Positions 63,844 to 64,000 of a stretch of DNA of 64,000 nt are shown piece after piece. The translations under genes and the position numbers were made by a program. Position 1 is the first letter of the stretch; every line of letters begins with the position of its first letter. A model generated the notes under the pieces. That model did no database searches, was not told the DNA's origin, and was given only the letters and a program-made list of their open reading frames with translations. The DNA comes from an uncultured Treponema sp. (lineage in GTDB: Bacteria > Spirochaetota > Spirochaetia > Treponematales > Treponemataceae), in contig NZ_CAMCEC010000001.1 of the NCBI RefSeq assembly GCF_945873775.1, positions 1 to 64,000 of the forward strand. Direction: 5' to 3'.

Positions 63844-63935
63844 TGCCTCCTTATTAGTGCGCTCATCAACACCCATTTAGTGCAGTAATTGCCTCATTAT
63901 TAGCGTACTAATCAACACCTTATTACTGTAGTAAT
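63844..63935 (+). repeat. Two-copy 46-bp tandem repeat
   Basis: Unit 1 (63844-63889) and unit 2 (63890-63935) share TGCCTC, ATTATTAG/TTATTAG, ATCAACACC and AGTAAT in the same register. The sequence before and after has related fragments (ACTGCACTAAA, TGCACTGATAG). No gene is seen in 63724-64000. Confidence 0.75.
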
Positions 63936-63976
63936 TGCACTGATAGTATTAGGCAAAATTTGACAGCAAGACTGTC

Positions 63977-63999
63977 ATTGCCGTGCTTGACACTGCAAT
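63977..63999. repeat. Short palindromic repeat at the window end
   Basis: ATTGCCGTG and CACTGCAAT pair with one mismatch around CTTGA, preceded by TGTC. It belongs to the same family as the copies near 62 kb. Confidence 0.75.
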
Positions 64000-64000
64000 C

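Overview
The window reads as a stretch of spirochaete chromosome, most likely a Treponema. The main reason is a large motility locus with spirochaete-specific members: flbB, flbD, a FliY-type long switch protein, flhF/flhG/whiG, and fapA behind whiG. FlgE carries Lys165 and Cys178, the residue pair known from treponemal hook cross-linking. Base composition is moderately AT-rich. I cannot name the species from sequence alone. No rRNA, tRNA or CRISPR array was seen.

Layout. 1-3.3 kb: a truncated surface-type lipoprotein gene and an amino-acid ABC importer operon (binding protein, permease, ATPase). 3.4-5.7 kb: miaB, a MITE-like palindromic element with target-site duplication, and a small secreted carbohydrate-binding-type protein. 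5.7-7.4 kb: folD-folE2. 7.5-14.7 kb: two exported proteins, a rarA fusion gene, a tRNA-methyltransferase-like gene, a radical SAM gene and gap, followed by a partial tandem duplication of the gap 3' end. 15.1-17.3 kb: a nucleotide-sugar epimerase and a glycosyltransferase.

17.3-34 kb (all minus strand) is the long motility operon, read in transcription order flbD-motA-motB-fliL-fliM-fliY-fliO-fliP-fliQ-fliR-flhB-flhA-flhF-flhG-hypothetical-whiG-fapA. It encodes stator, switch, export gate, placement factors and the flagellar sigma factor. 34-38.1 kb holds an HD phosphohydrolase, a response regulator/histidine kinase pair, miaA and rpoZ. These separate the long operon from a second motility block at 38.2-42.2 kb (flbB-fliK-flgD-flgE), which encodes collar, hook-length control, hook cap and hook.

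42.3-48.3 kb: hexokinase, a chemoreceptor, a UvrD/Rep helicase and a small lipoprotein. 48.3-60.3 kb is envelope-rich: rfbA-rfbC-rfbB, a Wzz-like protein, a long signal peptidase I, a coiled-coil protein, LptD and uvrA. 60.3-64 kb: a MATE exporter, a 476-bp intergenic region full of short palindromes, cysK and an Rrf2 regulator. Three similar 17-bp dyads lie in the cysK and Rrf2 promoters, suggesting a local cysteine/Fe-S circuit.

Two genome-level patterns stand out. First, several genes without a Shine-Dalgarno have a -10 hexamer exactly 6 nt before the ATG, which predicts leaderless mRNAs. Second, a family of short hairpins with variable stems and conserved loop and flank is scattered through intergenic spaces.
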